Below, piece by piece: positions 5,960 through 6,544 of a DNA stretch of 6,544 bases. The DNA is from Bacteroidales bacterium UBA1208. GTDB taxonomy: Bacteria; Bacteroidota; Bacteroidia; Bacteroidales; P3. A program made the position numbers and the translations under genes. Under the pieces are notes generated by a model, which saw only the letters and a list, made by a program, of their open reading frames with translations, searched no databases and was not told the origin of the DNA. Within the stretch, counting starts at the first letter, position 1; every line of letters begins with the position of its first letter. The stretch lies in contig DBXQ01000080.1 of NCBI GenBank assembly GCA_002309955.1, positions 1,218 to 7,761 on the forward strand, given 5' to 3'.

Positions 5960-6544
5960 TCAGAATTTGCGGTCGAAGATTTTATAGAAACTTTTAACCA
6001 CCAACGAATTTTCATGCCACATGTACTGTGCCGCTACCTCGGCCACATAGGCCAAAGCTTCCTCTCTGTTGTTATAGCTATTGAGTCTCATAATGAAATC
6101 ATTATAGGCTTTCATGTTGTTGTGGAACAGCTCGCTCATAAAACTGAACTTGTCGTTGATATTGATAATCGTACGCAGGTCGTCGACCTTCTTGGCATTC
6201 ACACGGGTCTCCAACTGTTCCTCAATATTGATATTGTGCTTATTTAGTGTATCTGCCAACGTGCGGACTTTTGGTTTGTCTACATCATTTTTAAAATAAT
6301 CGAAAAGTGAAGATTCCTGGGCTTTCTTTTGAGTAGATTTAGCCTGATAATCTTGGGGCTCAGCAAATAACTCATCATTATGATTACCCTCTATTTCCTC
6401 CATTACCGGTTCAATGACAGGGATTACCTCCGATTCGGTAGTCTCAGGTGCAAAAATAGGTTTCAAATCTTCGGTAGCTGCTTTGCGTTTGGCTTCCTCT
6501 GCTTTGCGGGCAGCCTCCTCTTCGGCTTTGCGTTTGGCTTCCTC
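5960..6544 (-). CDS. Uncharacterised protein with charged repeat helix and conserved C-terminal domain, N-terminus cut by window edge
   Basis: The frame is open from the window edge to the TGA at 5962-5960, giving the last 194 residues. The only start-like codon inside is a TTG at 6466, which is preceded by coding repeat sequence, so the true start lies outside. Visible residues 1-22 are Ala/Lys/Glu/Arg-rich with a 15-residue period (EEAKRKAEEEAARKA then EEAKRKA), expected to form a long charged helix. Residues about 27-75 are acidic and proline-containing, probably a disordered linker. From about residue 85 there is a helical domain: NHNDELF lies before it, and VDDLRTIININDKFSFMSEL, NMKAYNDFIMRLN and the terminal KIFDRKF lie in it. 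The pattern IN(D/E)KF.F..ELF, then YN..I..LN, then an end in (K/R)(R/K)F, is one I recall from unnamed Bacteroidota proteins. Function is unknown. An N-terminal membrane anchor or other domain may lie outside the window. Confidence 0.85.
   Translation of the reverse strand, partial: EEAKRKAEEEAARKAEEAKRKAATEDLKPIFAPETTESEVIPVIEPVMEEIEGNHNDELFAEPQDYQAKSTQKKAQESSLFDYFKNDVDKPKVRTLADTLNKHNINIEEQLETRVNAKKVDDLRTIININDKFSFMSELFHNNMKAYNDFIMRLNSYNNREEALAYVAEVAAQYMWHENSLVVKSFYKIFDRKF
6480..6544. repeat. 45-base direct repeat encoding a charged Ala/Lys/Glu helix
   Basis: The 20-base string gctttgcgtttggcttcctc occurs at 6480-6499 and again, exactly, at 6525-6544, a period of 45 bases or 15 codons. A related partial copy starting gctttgcg lies between them at 6501. 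The array is in frame with the minus-strand gene, encodes repeating EEAKRKA-type units, and probably continues past the window edge. Confidence 0.8.

Noticed and set aside
5960..6466. Treating the first gene as a complete 168-residue protein starting at the TTG at 6466
   Set aside because: The same frame continues upstream as coherent repeat coding sequence to the window edge, so the gene is truncated by the edge.

Overview
The window is a compact stretch of a Bacteroidota chromosome, most likely from a Bacteroidales member that carries a type IX secretion system (T9SS). The support is: a PorZ-type protein of the T9SS attachment complex; MreC, MreD, Gmk and RecO sequences of Bacteroidota character; AT/A-rich leaders instead of Shine-Dalgarno sequences; and an S8 peptidase of the Bacteroidota secreted type. 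Genus cannot be told from this sequence alone. All seven genes are on the minus strand, so the reading order runs from high to low coordinates.

Layout in transcription order: (1) 6544-5960, the C-terminal part of a protein with a charged Ala/Lys/Glu-rich repeat helix and a compact C-terminal domain, cut by the window edge; (2) 5911-5342 gmk, guanylate kinase; (3) 5326-4484 mreC and (4) 4487-3972 mreD, cell-shape/elongasome membrane proteins; (5) 3975-1642 porZ, T9SS; (6) 1645-914 recO, recombination mediator; (7) 899-1, the N-terminal 299 residues of a secreted subtilisin-family (S8) peptidase, cut by the other edge. Almost every base is coding. The largest gap is 48 bases (5912-5959); other gaps are 14-15 bases, and mreC/mreD, mreD/porZ and porZ/recO overlap by 4 bases each (ATGA, ATGA, GTGA). 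No RNA gene, mobile element, CRISPR array or convincing intrinsic terminator was seen.

The spacing suggests one long operon mixing nucleotide metabolism, cell-wall elongation, protein secretion and DNA repair. The notable points are contextual: mreC-mreD is separated from mreB and sits directly before, and overlapping with, a T9SS gene, and a secreted peptidase closes the visible part of the cluster. I found no evidence for an entirely new system. The least characterised part is the first protein, with its 45-base repeat and unnamed C-terminal domain.
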